Positions 6,274-6,295 of a DNA stretch of 6,295 nucleotides are shown piece after piece. The stretch lies in contig CALQZM010000047.1 of NCBI GenBank assembly GCA_943349385.1, positions 1 through 6,295 on the forward strand, written 5' to 3'. Under the pieces are notes generated by a model. It ran no database searches, was not told the origin of the DNA, and saw only the letters and a program-made list of their open reading frames with translations. Position 1 is the stretch's first letter, and each line of letters opens with the position of its first letter. Both the position numbers and the translations under genes were made by a program. Origin of the DNA: Candidatus Peribacteria bacterium (GTDB lineage Bacteria; Patescibacteriota; Gracilibacteria; UBA1369; GCA-2718715).

Positions 6274-6281
6274 GTTATAAT
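6273..6281 (+). promoter_or_regulatory. Extended -10 promoter pointing out of the window
   Basis: TGTTATAAT (6273-6281) is a perfect TATAAT preceded by TG at the extended -10 spacing. It begins at the last T of the palindromic terminator. No -35 box stands at the right distance, since that position falls inside the terminator stem, but extended -10 promoters can work without one. Transcription would begin near 6288 and serve a gene or RNA beyond the right edge. The only ATG after it (6283-6285) is followed at once by TAA and is not a start. Confidence 0.5.
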
Positions 6282-6295
6282 AATGTAAGCAGTTA

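Noticed and set aside
1..6295. Alternative code with TGA as Gly, as in Gracilibacteria and Absconditabacteria
   Set aside because: None of the four genes uses an in-frame TGA, glycines use GGN codons, and all genes translate fully with the standard code.
1..6295. CRISPR array, tRNA, insertion sequence or transposase
   Set aside because: I saw no regularly spaced repeats, no cloverleaf with T-arm sequence, and no transposase-like frame or target-site duplications.

Overview
The window is AT-rich bacterial DNA with four protein genes. A large secreted surface protein (1-2087, minus strand) runs off the left edge. It is divergent from a rightward block of ribonuclease Y (rny, 2376-3896), groES (4040-4333) and groEL (4392-6032). 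The last ~260 bases are non-coding and hold two strong terminators and the start of a new transcription unit.

Organism: three things point to a bacterium of the Patescibacteria/CPR type (roughly 60% sure, by inference). These are low GC with the standard code (no in-frame TGA; stops TAG, TAA, TAA), four starts without a Shine-Dalgarno sequence, and a multi-domain lamin-tail/PKD secreted protein beside conserved housekeeping genes. The SD-less starts would also fit Bacteroidota, but the groESL promoter is an ordinary sigma70-type TTGACT-16-TAAAAT, which argues against that. No rRNA or other decisive marker is present.

Layout: the surface protein has a signal peptide, four lamin-tail-type modules, one PKD domain and Ser/Thr/Asn/Glu-rich linkers; its end lies outside the window. 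A 288-base divergent intergenic region follows, with a candidate rny promoter. RNase Y is full length, with membrane anchor, coiled coil, KH and HD domains, and ends at an intrinsic terminator. Four bases after that terminator lies the groESL promoter, whose -10 box sits inside a nearly perfect CIRCE operator. GroES and GroEL form a classical heat-shock operon ending in an unusually long composite hairpin terminator. After it come about 125 bases without a recognisable gene, a perfect 36-base palindromic terminator, and directly behind that an extended -10 promoter pointing out of the window.

How it works together: groES and groEL encode the two halves of the chaperonin and are probably repressed together by HrcA at the CIRCE site; hrcA itself is not here. 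RNase Y is the membrane-anchored endonuclease that starts mRNA decay and is insulated from groESL by its terminator. The surface protein is transcribed independently. The most notable points are an apparent Asp-to-Asn change at a metal-ligand position of the RNase Y HD domain, the multi-LTD/PKD architecture, and the structured non-coding tail after groEL.
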